Shown: one piece after another, positions 1 to 8,998 of the stretch
Position numbering within the stretch: position 1 is the first letter of the stretch
Layout: each line of letters opens with the position of its first letter
DNA from: JANRKT01 sp033763355
GTDB taxonomy: Bacteria; Bacteroidota; Bacteroidia; Chitinophagales; Chitinophagaceae
Direction: 5' to 3'
Length of the DNA stretch: 64,000 bases
Assembly: GCA_033763355.1 (NCBI GenBank)
Contig: JANRKT010000070.1
Location: 16,881-80,880, forward strand
Translations under genes and position numbers: made by a program
Notes under the pieces: model-generated
The model's database searches: none
What the model saw: only the letters and a program-made list of their open reading frames with translations
What the model was told of the DNA's origin: nothing

Positions 1-2159
1 TTGATGCAGATAACGATGGGTTCTCCGACATTTATGTATGCAATGGCATTTACCATGATGTAACCGACCAGGATTTTATTGACTTTTTTGCAAATGAAGT
101 AATACAAAGAATGGTGATGACAGGTGAAAAAGAGCAGGTAAATGAAATTATAGGCAAAATGCCATCCAGCCCTGTTCCCAATAAAATGTTCAGGAACCTT
201 GGCAATTTAAAATTTACTGATAACGGTGAGGCATGGGGCCTTTCTCAGCCTTCATTTTCAAACGGCGCTGCCTATGGCGACCTGGATAATGACGGTGACC
301 TTGACCTTGTAGTGAATAATGTAAATGCAGATGCATTTGTTTATAAAAACAACAGCCGTGAAATAAATGAGAATAATTATATCGGCATACAGTTGAAAGG
401 AAGCGGGCAAAATACATTTGCCGCCGGAAGCACAGTAAAAATATACCAGGGCAGCCAGGTCATCAGCCGTGAAGTAATCCCGGCAAGGGGGTTTCAGTCA
501 TCAGTTGATTATAAAGTGATAGCAGGATTGGGCAGTGGCGCTGCTGATTCAATAGCGATTATCTGGCCGGACAGGTCTTATACAATAATCAATAAACCTG
601 AAATAAATAAAGTACATGTTATTAAACAGGATGAAGCAAAAAAAGTACCCATGGTTTTATCAGCCAAAACCCCGGTTGCAATTTTACAAAATATAAAAGC
701 GGTATTTGAAAAACACCATGAGGATGATTTTATAGATTACAACGGTGAAAGAAATATTCCGATGATGGTTTCGAAGGAAGGGCCCAAAGCAGCTTATGCT
801 GATGTGAACGGGGATAAGCTCATTGACATTTATATCGGTGGGGCTGCAAACCAGGCAGGGCAGTTGTACCTGCAGACCAATACGGGATTTGTAAAAAAGA
901 AATCTGGGGAATTTGAGAGGGATTCTGTTTTTGAAGATGTAGCGACATTGTTTTTTGATTGCGATAAAGACGGTGACCCCGATTTGTACATTGGCGCAGG
1001 CGGAAACAACCACCCCCCCAATACCCGTGAACTGCAGCACAGATTATATAAAAATGACGGAAAAGGAAATTTTACGTTAACGCCAGATGCGTTTCCTGCC
1101 AACAGCATGAATATTTCTGTTGCTGTTGCGTATGACTTTGATAAAGATGGCGACGAAGACATTTTTGTTGGCGGCAGAAGCACACCGTATAATTATGGGT
1201 TGAACACCGTAAGCTATCTTTTCGTTAATGATGGCAAAGGTAAGTTCACGGATATAGCCAAAACTGTAAACCCTGATATTTCAGGTATCGGGTTGGTTAC
1301 CGGTGCTGTATGGGCAAACGTAACTGGTGATACGCAGAAAGAATTGATCATAACAGGGGAATGGATGTATCCCCGCATTTTTACCTATACTAATAACCGG
1401 TTTGAAGAAATAAAAACCAATCTTGCCGGAATGTATGGCTGGTGGCAGACAGTTACTGCTGGTGATGTGGATGCTGATGGCGACCAGGATATTATTTTGG
1501 GGAATATCGGCGAGAATTTTTACCTGCAGCCTGATTCTGCAAAGCCGGTTAAAATGTATATTAATGATTTTGACAGGAACGGGAATATTGAAAAAATTAT
1601 TACCCGGACTGTTAACGGTAAAGATGTTCCCGTATTCCTTAAACGTGACCTTACTGACCAGGTGGTTTCACTGAAGAAACAAAACCTTCGCTATACCGAA
1701 TTTGCCAGGAAATCAGTGCAGGAGTTGTTTACAGAAGAGGCGATGAAGAACAGTAACATCAAAGTTTTTAATTACAGCAGCACATGTATTGCATACAATG
1801 AGGGCAACGGAAGGTTCACCATTCGCAAGCTCCCGGCAGAAGTTCAGTATTCATCTGTAAATGCAATACTTTGCAAAGACTTGAATGGCGATAATAAAAT
1901 TGACCTTGTTCTCGGTGGAAATAAATTTGGCTTCCTGCCCCAGTTTTCCCGGCTGGATGCCAGTTTCGGCCATGTATTAATAAATGACGGGAAAGGAAAT
2001 TTTATTTGTATGCCTGCTGCATCTTCGGGCCTTGAAATACGCGGTGAGATAAAAGACATCATTGAGTTGCCGGGGCGAAAAACCAATCATCTTCTTTTTT
2101 TGGTGAACAACGATTACCCGCAATTATACCGATTGAACAATACGAAAGCTGTAAAATAA
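1..2159 (+). CDS. FG-GAP/VCBS repeat protein with ASPIC/UnbV domain (5' partial)
   Basis: The reading frame is open to the left edge (first full codon at base 3), so the N-terminus lies outside the window; about 718 residues are visible. The first residues already form a calcium-binding FG-GAP repeat (DADNDGFSDIYV), and many more DxDxDG-type repeats follow, giving a beta-propeller surface protein. After about 125 visible residues comes an ASPIC/UnbV-type module ending around IIWPDRSYT. Proteins of this class in Bacteroidota are usually exported lipoproteins linked to SusC/SusD-type uptake systems or adhesion; the substrate cannot be read from sequence. The next gene, 20 bp downstream, is a full-length paralogue, so the two are probably cotranscribed. 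Confidence 0.85.
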   Translation, partial: DADNDGFSDIYVCNGIYHDVTDQDFIDFFANEVIQRMVMTGEKEQVNEIIGKMPSSPVPNKMFRNLGNLKFTDNGEAWGLSQPSFSNGAAYGDLDNDGDLDLVVNNVNADAFVYKNNSREINENNYIGIQLKGSGQNTFAAGSTVKIYQGSQVISREVIPARGFQSSVDYKVIAGLGSGAADSIAIIWPDRSYTIINKPEINKVHVIKQDEAKKVPMVLSAKTPVAILQNIKAVFEKHHEDDFIDYNGERNIPMMVSKEGPKAAYADVNGDKLIDIYIGGAANQAGQLYLQTNTGFVKKKSGEFERDSVFEDVATLFFDCDKDGDPDLYIGAGGNNHPPNTRELQHRLYKNDGKGNFTLTPDAFPANSMNISVAVAYDFDKDGDEDIFVGGRSTPYNYGLNTVSYLFVNDGKGKFTDIAKTVNPDISGIGLVTGAVWANVTGDTQKELIITGEWMYPRIFTYTNNRFEEIKTNLAGMYGWWQTVTAGDVDADGDQDIILGNIGENFYLQPDSAKPVKMYINDFDRNGNIEKIITRTVNGKDVPVFLKRDLTDQVVSLKKQNLRYTEFARKSVQELFTEEAMKNSNIKVFNYSSTCIAYNEGNGRFTIRKLPAEVQYSSVNAILCKDLNGDNKIDLVLGGNKFGFLPQFSRLDASFGHVLINDGKGNFICMPAASSGLEIRGEIKDIIELPGRKTNHLLFLVNNDYPQLYRLNNTKAVK

Positions 2160-2179
2160 GTTCAACAGCCATTCAACAG

Positions 2180-5100
2180 ATGAAAGGAGCGTCGCAACGA
2201 AAGCATAATAGAACCGGTGCAGCCGGTAAAACAATAATTCTTTGTTGTATTATATTTTATACACTCCTGTTATCCTCATGTACAACACCGCAGAAAGAAG
2301 CCCCGCTGTTTGAAGCATTGGACAGCAGCAAAACCGGTTTGGGTTTTAATAACAGGCTTGCCCCCTCTCCACGTTTAAACATGTTTAATTACATGTATTT
2401 CTATAACGGCGCAGGCGTTGGCGCAGGGGATTTAAATAATGACGGTTTGATTGATTTGTTCTTTGCATCAAACCAGGGAGAAAATAAATTATACCTCAAT
2501 ACCGGCAACTTAAAATTTAAGGATGCAAGCACAGCAGCAAAAATTCCGCAGAATGGGGGATGGTCAACGGGAGTTTCTGTAGTTGACATCAACAATGATG
2601 GTTTGCTTGACATTTATGTATGCCGTGTGGGTAATTATGAAGTGCTGCAAAGCCGTAACCAGTTTTTGATTTGTACGGGAATTGATGAAAACGGCGCCCC
2701 TGCTTACACTGACAAAGCAAAAGAATACGGCCTTGATTTTTCCGGTTTTGGAACACAAGCTGCCTTTTTTGATTATGACCTTGATGGCGACCTTGATGTG
2801 TACCTGATGAACCATTCGCTTCGGTTCAATGGCACTTTTTCTGAACGCAAAACTTATTTTGGCACTGTTGATTCTCTAGCAGGGGATTTTCTTTACCGGA
2901 ATGATAAGGGGCGTTTTACGGATGTTTCAAAACAAAGCGGTATCATCAGTTCAATCATTGGTTATGGGCTGGGAATTGCAGTATCTGATATTAACCTTGA
3001 TGGTTATCCTGATCTGTATATCGGTAATGATTTTCATGAAAACGATTATCTCTATATCAATCAGCGCAATGGTACTTTTAAAGAAGTACTTACAGAACAG
3101 ATGATGCATACCAGCCAGTTTTCAATGGGGGTTGATGCAGCAGATATAAACAATGATGCATACCCCGAGGTGATTTCTATGGATATGCTCCCAGCTGATC
3201 CGTATATTCTCAAACGGTCACTTGGCGAAGATGAATACAATACTTTTAATTCCAAGATACGTTATGGTTACAACCACCAGTATGCACGCAATAATCTTCA
3301 ATTGAACCGCGGTAACGGAATGTTCAGTGAAGTTGGCCTGTATGCCGGTGTGTTTGCAACAGACTGGAGCTGGGCATCATTGTTTGTTGATTTTGATAAT
3401 GACGGGCTGAAAGACCTCTTTGTTTCCAATGGCATACCCAAGCGGCTGAATGATATGGATTATGTGAATTATGTTTCAAATGATGAGATACAGCAAAAAA
3501 TCAGGAGTAACAGCCTGCAGGATAAGGATATGGCATTGGTCAATAAATTTCCTGAAATAAAATTGCCCAATAAGTTTTTCAGGAACAAAGGAGATGCGTT
3601 GTTTGAAGATATGGAAAAACGGATAGAAGCTGACCGGCCCACTTATTCCAATGGCGCTGTTTATGCCGACTTTGATAACGACGGCGACCTGGATATTGTG
3701 GTAAACAACATTGACGACCCGGTATTGCTGTACCAGAATAAAAGCAGTGATGGTAAAAGGGGAACATCTGTGCAGATAAAACTGAAAGGACCTGCTGAAA
3801 ACATCAATGCTATTGGCGCAAAGATTATAGTTTATGCAGGCAACAGTATAATGGCGTATGAAAAATATCCCGTAAGAGGTTTTCAATCCAGTATGGAAAT
3901 ACCAGCTCATATTGGGCTTGATGGATTGAAAGCAGATTCGATACTTGTAATATGGCCTGATAATTCTTACCAGAACATAACATCACTTGCTGATACATCT
4001 TTTATTGCGATAAGTTACAGCGGAAACCTGCCGGAGTTTGATTACAGGAAAATTACAGGGTGGCAGCATAACGTTACTAAACAGGCAGTGGATATCACTG
4101 ACAGGGCAGGTATAAATTTTCTGCATCGTGAAAACCCTTTTGTTGAGTTTGACCGTGAACAGCTGATACCATTTATGGTTTCAAGGGAAGGCCCCGCCCT
4201 TGCAGTTGCAGATATTAATGGTGACGGCCTGGAAGATGTTTTTATCGGTTCTTCAAAAGGAACTAAAAGTGCCGTTTTCATTCAGCAGTCATCAGGTATT
4301 TTTAAAAAAACAATTCAGCAGGCATTGGATAACGACAGCACATATGAGGAAGTTGACGCCTGCTGGACAGATGTTAACAATGATAAACATCCCGACCTTG
4401 TTGTGGCAAGCGGTGGAAATGAATATTATGGCAGGGATAAACACAGGCAGCCGGGCGTTTACATTAATAACGGCAGAGCAAACCTGGTGAAGCTTGACAA
4501 TGCTTTTGACAGCATATACCTTACTGCATCCGTTGTTGTACCTTATGATTTTACTGGTGACGGGTTTGTGGATTTGTTTATCGGCGCCAGGGCTGAACCT
4601 TTTGAATACGGTAAAATCCCCCGTTCTTATCTTTTGCAAAACGATGCAACGGGGAGGTTTAAAGATGTAACTGCGAAATACAGCAACGGGTTAGCAGAAG
4701 CCGGACTTGTAAAGCATGCAGTATGGTTTGACATTGATAGAGACGGCGACAATGACCTGATATTATCACTGGAGTGGGATGGCATTTGTGCATTCATCAA
4801 TAACAAAGGATATTTTTCCAAAAAATACCTTACAGATAAAAAGGGCTGGTGGAATTTTACTTTGCCATGTGATGTTGACGGGGACGGGGACATTGATTTA
4901 ATAGCAGGGAACCTGGGATTGAACAGCAGGCTGAAGGCATCACAAAAAGAGCCGGTAAGGCTTTATTATAATGATTTTGACGGCAACGGTAAAAATGAAC
5001 AGGTACTGACATATTACCTGGGGGCACGTGAAATTCCTTTTGCCAATAAGGATGAGTTACAGAAGCAAATGCCCGGTTTAAAAAAGAAATTTCTTTATGC

Positions 5101-5554
5101 TGAAGATTTTGCAAAAGCAAGCCTCAAAGACTTATTGGGAAGTGATCAACTAAATAAAGCGCAAATTTTAACTGCCGGTTATTTTTCAAACGTAGTTTTG
5201 ATTAACAACGGAAACCTGAATTTTTCAGCAGAAGCGCTTCCTTTGGAGGCACAGCTTACTTCTTATAAAGATGCTGTTATTACAGATGCGAATAACGACA
5301 ATTTACCTGATATTCTCCTGGCAGGTAACTTTTATGAGAACAACATCCAGATGGGGAGGTACGATGCAGATTTTGGTACTATTTTAATAAATAAAGGTGG
5401 TGGAAAATTTACTTGCTCTTTATTAAACGGGCTTGTATTAAAAGGTCAGGTGAGGCGTATAAGAAATATCAGTATCGGGGGGCACAGATCGCTTATCATT
5501 GCAAGGAACAATGATAGTGTAAAAGTTATCCGGTTTGTAACAACAGCTGAATGA
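2180..5554 (+). CDS. FG-GAP/VCBS repeat lipoprotein with ASPIC/UnbV domain
   Basis: This 1124-residue protein starts with a basic stretch, a hydrophobic segment (about residues 18-31) and a lipobox LSSC with Cys34, so it is probably an outer-membrane lipoprotein exposed at the surface. It carries two blocks of FG-GAP repeats (motifs such as DLNNDGLIDLFF, DFDNDGDLDIVV, DINGDGLEDVFI, DVDGDGDIDLIA) separated by an ASPIC/UnbV module around residues 530-610 (RGFQSSMEIP, IWPDNSYQ). It has the same domain plan as the partial gene upstream, indicating tandem duplication. Family members accompany polysaccharide or peptide uptake loci in Bacteroidota; the specific ligand is unknown. It converges with the minus-strand gene that ends 18 bp away. 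Confidence 0.88.
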   Translation: MKGASQRKHNRTGAAGKTIILCCIIFYTLLLSSCTTPQKEAPLFEALDSSKTGLGFNNRLAPSPRLNMFNYMYFYNGAGVGAGDLNNDGLIDLFFASNQGENKLYLNTGNLKFKDASTAAKIPQNGGWSTGVSVVDINNDGLLDIYVCRVGNYEVLQSRNQFLICTGIDENGAPAYTDKAKEYGLDFSGFGTQAAFFDYDLDGDLDVYLMNHSLRFNGTFSERKTYFGTVDSLAGDFLYRNDKGRFTDVSKQSGIISSIIGYGLGIAVSDINLDGYPDLYIGNDFHENDYLYINQRNGTFKEVLTEQMMHTSQFSMGVDAADINNDAYPEVISMDMLPADPYILKRSLGEDEYNTFNSKIRYGYNHQYARNNLQLNRGNGMFSEVGLYAGVFATDWSWASLFVDFDNDGLKDLFVSNGIPKRLNDMDYVNYVSNDEIQQKIRSNSLQDKDMALVNKFPEIKLPNKFFRNKGDALFEDMEKRIEADRPTYSNGAVYADFDNDGDLDIVVNNIDDPVLLYQNKSSDGKRGTSVQIKLKGPAENINAIGAKIIVYAGNSIMAYEKYPVRGFQSSMEIPAHIGLDGLKADSILVIWPDNSYQNITSLADTSFIAISYSGNLPEFDYRKITGWQHNVTKQAVDITDRAGINFLHRENPFVEFDREQLIPFMVSREGPALAVADINGDGLEDVFIGSSKGTKSAVFIQQSSGIFKKTIQQALDNDSTYEEVDACWTDVNNDKHPDLVVASGGNEYYGRDKHRQPGVYINNGRANLVKLDNAFDSIYLTASVVVPYDFTGDGFVDLFIGARAEPFEYGKIPRSYLLQNDATGRFKDVTAKYSNGLAEAGLVKHAVWFDIDRDGDNDLILSLEWDGICAFINNKGYFSKKYLTDKKGWWNFTLPCDVDGDGDIDLIAGNLGLNSRLKASQKEPVRLYYNDFDGNGKNEQVLTYYLGAREIPFANKDELQKQMPGLKKKFLYAEDFAKASLKDLLGSDQLNKAQILTAGYFSNVVLINNGNLNFSAEALPLEAQLTSYKDAVITDANNDNLPDILLAGNFYENNIQMGRYDADFGTILINKGGGKFTCSLLNGLVLKGQVRRIRNISIGGHRSLIIARNNDSVKVIRFVTTAE

Positions 5555-5572
5555 AGACTGCATATAGCTTCA

Positions 5573-6505
5573 TCAGAAGATGGGGTAATACAAATGCGTA
5601 ACCCACTTTGATGTATCTGGTTCCTTCATGCGGTCTGTTACCAGTGATTCAAAAGGTATAGCCGGCGATGAAATGCCATAATCAGCTTTATAGTTCTCCA
5701 GTTGTGCAAATCCTTCCCTTATAGTGTTTATTCCTCCTTTTACTTCAGCAAATAAAATATTTCCCGGGGCCATCCTTTTCACCAGTAAATCTCCTTTTTC
5801 CGGAAGGAGCCTGTTGGTGGAAATGGCCATCATCGCTTCATAATGGCTGCTGTCTTTCTTTTGTACATGTAGCATGGGGTAATTCATTTCTTTTGCCCCC
5901 TGCTCTTTAATGTAACCTCTCAGCTTTTCTATCATTGTATTTATTTCTGCGGGGGTTGGATAGTTGGTATAAACATTTTTGACAGAGATGAGAACCGTAT
6001 CTTTCACCTTCAGGTGCTCAATTACCATTCCGTAAACATTTTTTTGTTTTTCAAGAAAAACTTTTAACCTGCTGATAAGCGTATCCATATTGTTTTTTAT
6101 AGCCCTGGCCTGCAAGTATTGCTGCACCCTGCTTACGGGGTTATACCCGGCATTAAATGAACAGGTCCATTCAACACCCGTACTTAAACCGGGCATGGAC
6201 AATACACTTATTCTGCCTGTTGTTATCTCATCTTTATTCATGGCTGATATTTCAACCACATTGGGAATTTTTTTTGTAATTGAATAAGTGTAATTATTAT
6301 AGGCGCCGGGTTTTTGCTCTTCGGCAACGGGCTTTGGCCACCAGCCGGCCCATTTGTTTTCATCTGCAATAAAACTATAAGCCCTTGTGGAAGGAATGTA
6401 GATAACCGCCGAGGAACTGATGTTTAAGCCAGCCGGGATTAATAAATAAACCAACAGTACTGCGGCAATACAAACAACAATTAGTAAAAGGATCAGTTTT
6501 TTCAT
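5573..6505 (-). CDS. Membrane-anchored SRPBCC / GyrI-like ligand-binding protein
   Basis: The 310-residue product has an N-terminal hydrophobic anchor (about residues 3-24), then an SRPBCC-type (START-like) fold signature including the early YIPSTRAYSFIAD and WAGWWP motifs, and a C-terminal half resembling GyrI-like effector-binding domains, closing with the typical tail THLYYPIF. Such two-domain proteins bind small hydrophobic molecules; no catalytic residues are evident. The anchor suggests it faces the periplasm or sits on the inner membrane. It is transcribed alone, convergent with the lipoprotein gene on one side and divergent from the small gene at 6.6 kb. Exact function is not known. 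Confidence 0.75.
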   Translation of the reverse strand: MKKLILLLIVVCIAAVLLVYLLIPAGLNISSSAVIYIPSTRAYSFIADENKWAGWWPKPVAEEQKPGAYNNYTYSITKKIPNVVEISAMNKDEITTGRISVLSMPGLSTGVEWTCSFNAGYNPVSRVQQYLQARAIKNNMDTLISRLKVFLEKQKNVYGMVIEHLKVKDTVLISVKNVYTNYPTPAEINTMIEKLRGYIKEQGAKEMNYPMLHVQKKDSSHYEAMMAISTNRLLPEKGDLLVKRMAPGNILFAEVKGGINTIREGFAQLENYKADYGISSPAIPFESLVTDRMKEPDTSKWVTHLYYPIF

Positions 6506-6647
6506 AACAAGCAGGAGATATTAATCCCGCAAAATAATACAATATCATATCAAATTTGTTTTCTCACAATACCGGCTTTTAAATCTGGAAAACTTGCAAA
6601 AAGTCACATGGCGTTTTTATGTAAATTAACAGGCAAATCGCCATCCC

Positions 6648-6932
6648 TTGAGAAAGAAATTACCCGTTAAAGCACGGGCGGCATCAAGCCCCCCGAAAGA
6701 AATTATACCGCACATCCAGCTTGCGGGTGAAAGCAGCCGCTCCACCATTGATGTAATACGCTTTAAAGTGGTGGTAAATAATGAAAAACTTACCATGGAT
6801 GTTCATTTACTCAATCAGCGTTTTGTTGAATGTACCCCATCCGGCAAATACATAAAGAACTGGGAAACTTTTCCAGAATACCTGCGCAACGAAGTAAAAA
6901 GAAAAATCAAACTGCATTACGCCGGGCAGTAA
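6648..6932 (+). CDS. Small conserved-looking hypothetical protein, TTG start
   Basis: This 94-residue protein is basic at its N-terminus and carries no signal peptide, membrane segment or motif I recognise. The frame is closed by a stop at 6627 and contains no upstream ATG; TTG at 6648 is the best start, because the first internal ATG would remove half of the protein. The composition (SRSTIDVIRFKVVVNNEKLT, then VECTPSGKYIKNW) looks like a folded protein rather than random sequence. It stands alone between the divergent SRPBCC gene and the ribosomal operon. Function unknown. Confidence 0.55.
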   Translation: MRKKLPVKARAASSPPKEIIPHIQLAGESSRSTIDVIRFKVVVNNEKLTMDVHLLNQRFVECTPSGKYIKNWETFPEYLRNEVKRKIKLHYAGQ

Positions 6933-7085
6933 ACCCGCCTTTTATGCCCTCCTTTTTATAGTGATTTTATTCTTTTGCGCCTGCCGAACAAGTTAGCAAG
7001 TGGTTTCCATATTTTTTTTTCTGCAAAATTTTTATTGAAAAACAGCGTGTTATAAAAGCAGGATAAAAAATTGTGCTGCAATATT

Positions 7086-7117
7086 TTGGTTTGTCGCCTG
7101 CATCAGGCCTATCTTTG
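7086..7117 (+). promoter_or_regulatory. Predicted promoter of the rplM operon
   Basis: A consensus Bacteroidota -7 box TATCTTTG lies at 7110-7117. Two TTG triplets can serve as the -33 element (7086-7088 with 21 bp spacing, or 7091-7093 with 16 bp). Transcription would start near 7124, leaving a leader of about 50 nt before rplM. Confidence 0.65.
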
Positions 7118-7135
7118 CGCTCCATTTTTAAACCG

Positions 7136-7155
7136 GCTGTTAGGATGGTAACAGC
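7136..7155 (+). promoter_or_regulatory. Hairpin in the rplM leader, possible L13 autoregulatory element
   Basis: GCTGTTA (7136-7142) pairs perfectly with TAACAGC (7149-7155) around a GGATGG loop, 17 nt upstream of the rplM start. Ribosomal-protein leaders have been proposed upstream of L13 genes in Bacteroidia; whether this hairpin matches that motif is my inference from its position. Confidence 0.4.
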
Positions 7156-7172
7156 TTAAAAAGAGATATCAA

Positions 7173-7616
7173 ATGAGCAAATTACATTTTACAACAAAAC
7201 ATGCCAATGCAGCTTCCGTGCAACGTAGCTGGTACGTTGTTGACGGAACCAATCAAACTGTGGGGCGCCTGTGCAGTAAGATTGCTGCGGTATTACGCGG
7301 CAAAAACAAAGCTTACTTCACGCCCCATGTAGATTGCGGAGATTATGTAGTCGTTATCAACGCAGACAAAGTGGTTTTTACAGGCAACAAGATGGATGAA
7401 AAAACCTACATCAATTTTTCAGGTTATCCGGGTGGTAAAAAGGAAGAAACGGCCACAAGCCTGATAAAGCGCCGGCCCGAAGTGATTGTTGAAAGGGCTG
7501 TTAAAGGGATGCTCCCTAAAAACAGGCTTGGGCGCAAAATGTTCAGCAAATTGTTTGTTTATGCAGGGGCTGAGCATCCGCATGCTGCACAAAAACCACT
7601 TGAGTTCAAATTTTAA
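7173..7616 (+). CDS. rplM: 50S ribosomal protein L13 (uL13)
   Basis: The 147-residue protein has the full uL13 length and signatures: [19 protein letters not shown] near the N-terminus, the central [12 protein letters not shown] segment and the conserved [16 protein letters not shown] block. uL13 is an early-assembly protein of the large subunit that contacts 23S rRNA. It opens the rplM-rpsI-rpsB-tsf operon; rpsI starts 25 bp downstream. The leader contains a predicted promoter and a hairpin that may allow autoregulation. Confidence 0.97.
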   Translation: MSKLHFTTKHANAASVQRSWYVVDGTNQTVGRLCSKIAAVLRGKNKAYFTPHVDCGDYVVVINADKVVFTGNKMDEKTYINFSGYPGGKKEETATSLIKRRPEVIVERAVKGMLPKNRLGRKMFSKLFVYAGAEHPHAAQKPLEFKF

Positions 7617-7641
7617 ATCTCATCTTTCAAACTTGTTATAA

Positions 7642-8031
7642 ATGGAAAAGCAAAAAAATGGTGTTGGCCGTCGTAAAGAAGCAGTAACCAGGGTTTTTAT
7701 CAGCAAAGGCGATGGTAAGATTACTGTAAATGATAAGGACTATAAAACCTATTTTTCCCTCGTCTACCTTCAAAACCAGGTTGAGTTGCCTTTAAAAGCA
7801 ATTGATGCCGCCGGTAAATATGATGTTAAAGTAAATGCAGCGGGCGGTGGTATAAAAGGCCAGGCCGAAGCAACAAAGCTGGGCATTGCACGTGCATTGG
7901 TGGAGCTGAATGCAGATTTCCGCCCTGCTTTAAAAGCCGCCGGTGTATTGCGCCGCGACCCCAGGGCAGTAGAACGTAAAAAATATGGCAAGAAAAAAGC
8001 AAGAAGAAGCTACCAGTTCAGTAAGCGTTAA
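7642..8031 (+). CDS. rpsI: 30S ribosomal protein S9 (uS9)
   Basis: The 129-residue product begins with the family motif GVGRRKEAVTRV, contains GGGIKGQAEATKLGIARAL, and ends with the classic basic tail KARRSYQFSKR whose terminal residues reach the ribosomal P site. The length is normal for uS9. It follows rplM with 25 bp spacing and precedes rpsB by 42 bp, the usual Bacteroidota order. Confidence 0.97.
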   Translation: MEKQKNGVGRRKEAVTRVFISKGDGKITVNDKDYKTYFSLVYLQNQVELPLKAIDAAGKYDVKVNAAGGGIKGQAEATKLGIARALVELNADFRPALKAAGVLRRDPRAVERKKYGKKKARRSYQFSKR

Positions 8032-8073
8032 TTACAATTTGCAATTTCAAATCAAAAATTTCAAATCATTATA

Positions 8074-8937
8074 ATGGAAAATAACACTTCGCTTCAACAA
8101 CAGCTTTTGGAAGCAGGCGTACATTTCGGTCACCTGCGCAAGAAGTGGAACCCCAAGATGCTGCCTTATATCTATGCAGAAAAAAAAGGTATTCATATTA
8201 TTGACCTCAACAAAACTGTTGAGTGCCTCCAGGAAACCGCAGCAGCATTAAAGAGTGTTGCGAAAGGGGGTAAAAAAATCATGTTTGTAGGAACAAAGAA
8301 ACAGGCCAAGGAAATTGTTACCGAATGTGCAAAAAGGGTAAACATGCCATTTGTTACCGAACGCTGGCTGGGTGGTATGCTTACCAATTTCAATACCGTT
8401 CGTAAAAGTGTAAAGAAGATGCAGAGTATTGAAAAAATGCTCAGCGACGGTACATTCGATAACATTACCAAGAAAGAAAGGTTGCAGTTGCAGCGTGATA
8501 AAGAGAAAATGGAAAAGGTGCTGGGTGGTATTGCTCAGTTGGGCCGTGTACCTGCGGCTTTGTTTATTGTAGATATTGGTCACGAACACATCGCACTGGC
8601 AGAAGCCAAACGCCTTGGTATCTCCACTTTTGGTGTAGTGGATACCAACTGCGACCCCAATAAGGTTGATTTTGCCGTGCCTGCCAATGATGATGCTACC
8701 AAATCAATAGCAATCATTACAAATTATATCACTGCAGCCATTGCAGAAGGGTTGGCTGAAAGACAGGCCGAGAAAGCTGAGGAATCTGAAGATACTGAAG
8801 AAGTACAGGATAAATCACCGCGTTTTTCACTTGAGGAAGGTGAGGATAAAGACGGTGGCAGGCGTTCCAAATCGCAACCCAAACGCCGTGTTCCCGGTGG
8901 CGGGGCCGGGGGAAGAAGGCCCGCACAGAAACGATAA
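8074..8937 (+). CDS. rpsB: 30S ribosomal protein S2 (uS2) with charged C-terminal tail
   Basis: This 287-residue uS2 carries the hallmarks LLEAGVHFGHLRKKWNPKM, MFVGTKKQAKEI and GVVDTNCDPNKVDFAVPANDD. The conserved core ends near residue 238; it is followed by about 50 residues that are first acidic (EESEDTEEV) and then very basic and glycine-rich (GGRRSKSQPKRR, GGGAGGRRP). Such tails are seen in other Bacteroidota S2 proteins and may take part in rRNA or mRNA contacts in a phylum that rarely uses Shine-Dalgarno sequences; that role is inference. tsf follows 61 bp later. Confidence 0.96.
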   Translation: MENNTSLQQQLLEAGVHFGHLRKKWNPKMLPYIYAEKKGIHIIDLNKTVECLQETAAALKSVAKGGKKIMFVGTKKQAKEIVTECAKRVNMPFVTERWLGGMLTNFNTVRKSVKKMQSIEKMLSDGTFDNITKKERLQLQRDKEKMEKVLGGIAQLGRVPAALFIVDIGHEHIALAEAKRLGISTFGVVDTNCDPNKVDFAVPANDDATKSIAIITNYITAAIAEGLAERQAEKAEESEDTEEVQDKSPRFSLEEGEDKDGGRRSKSQPKRRVPGGGAGGRRPAQKR

Positions 8938-8998
8938 GTGATGAAAATTGAACAGGGATCATTTCCCGGAATGTAATAACGTAATAATATTATATCAT

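Noticed and set aside
8948..8998. N-terminal extension of EF-Ts from a TTG
   Set aside because: The added residues are not family-like; the ATG at 8999 gives the standard EF-Ts start.
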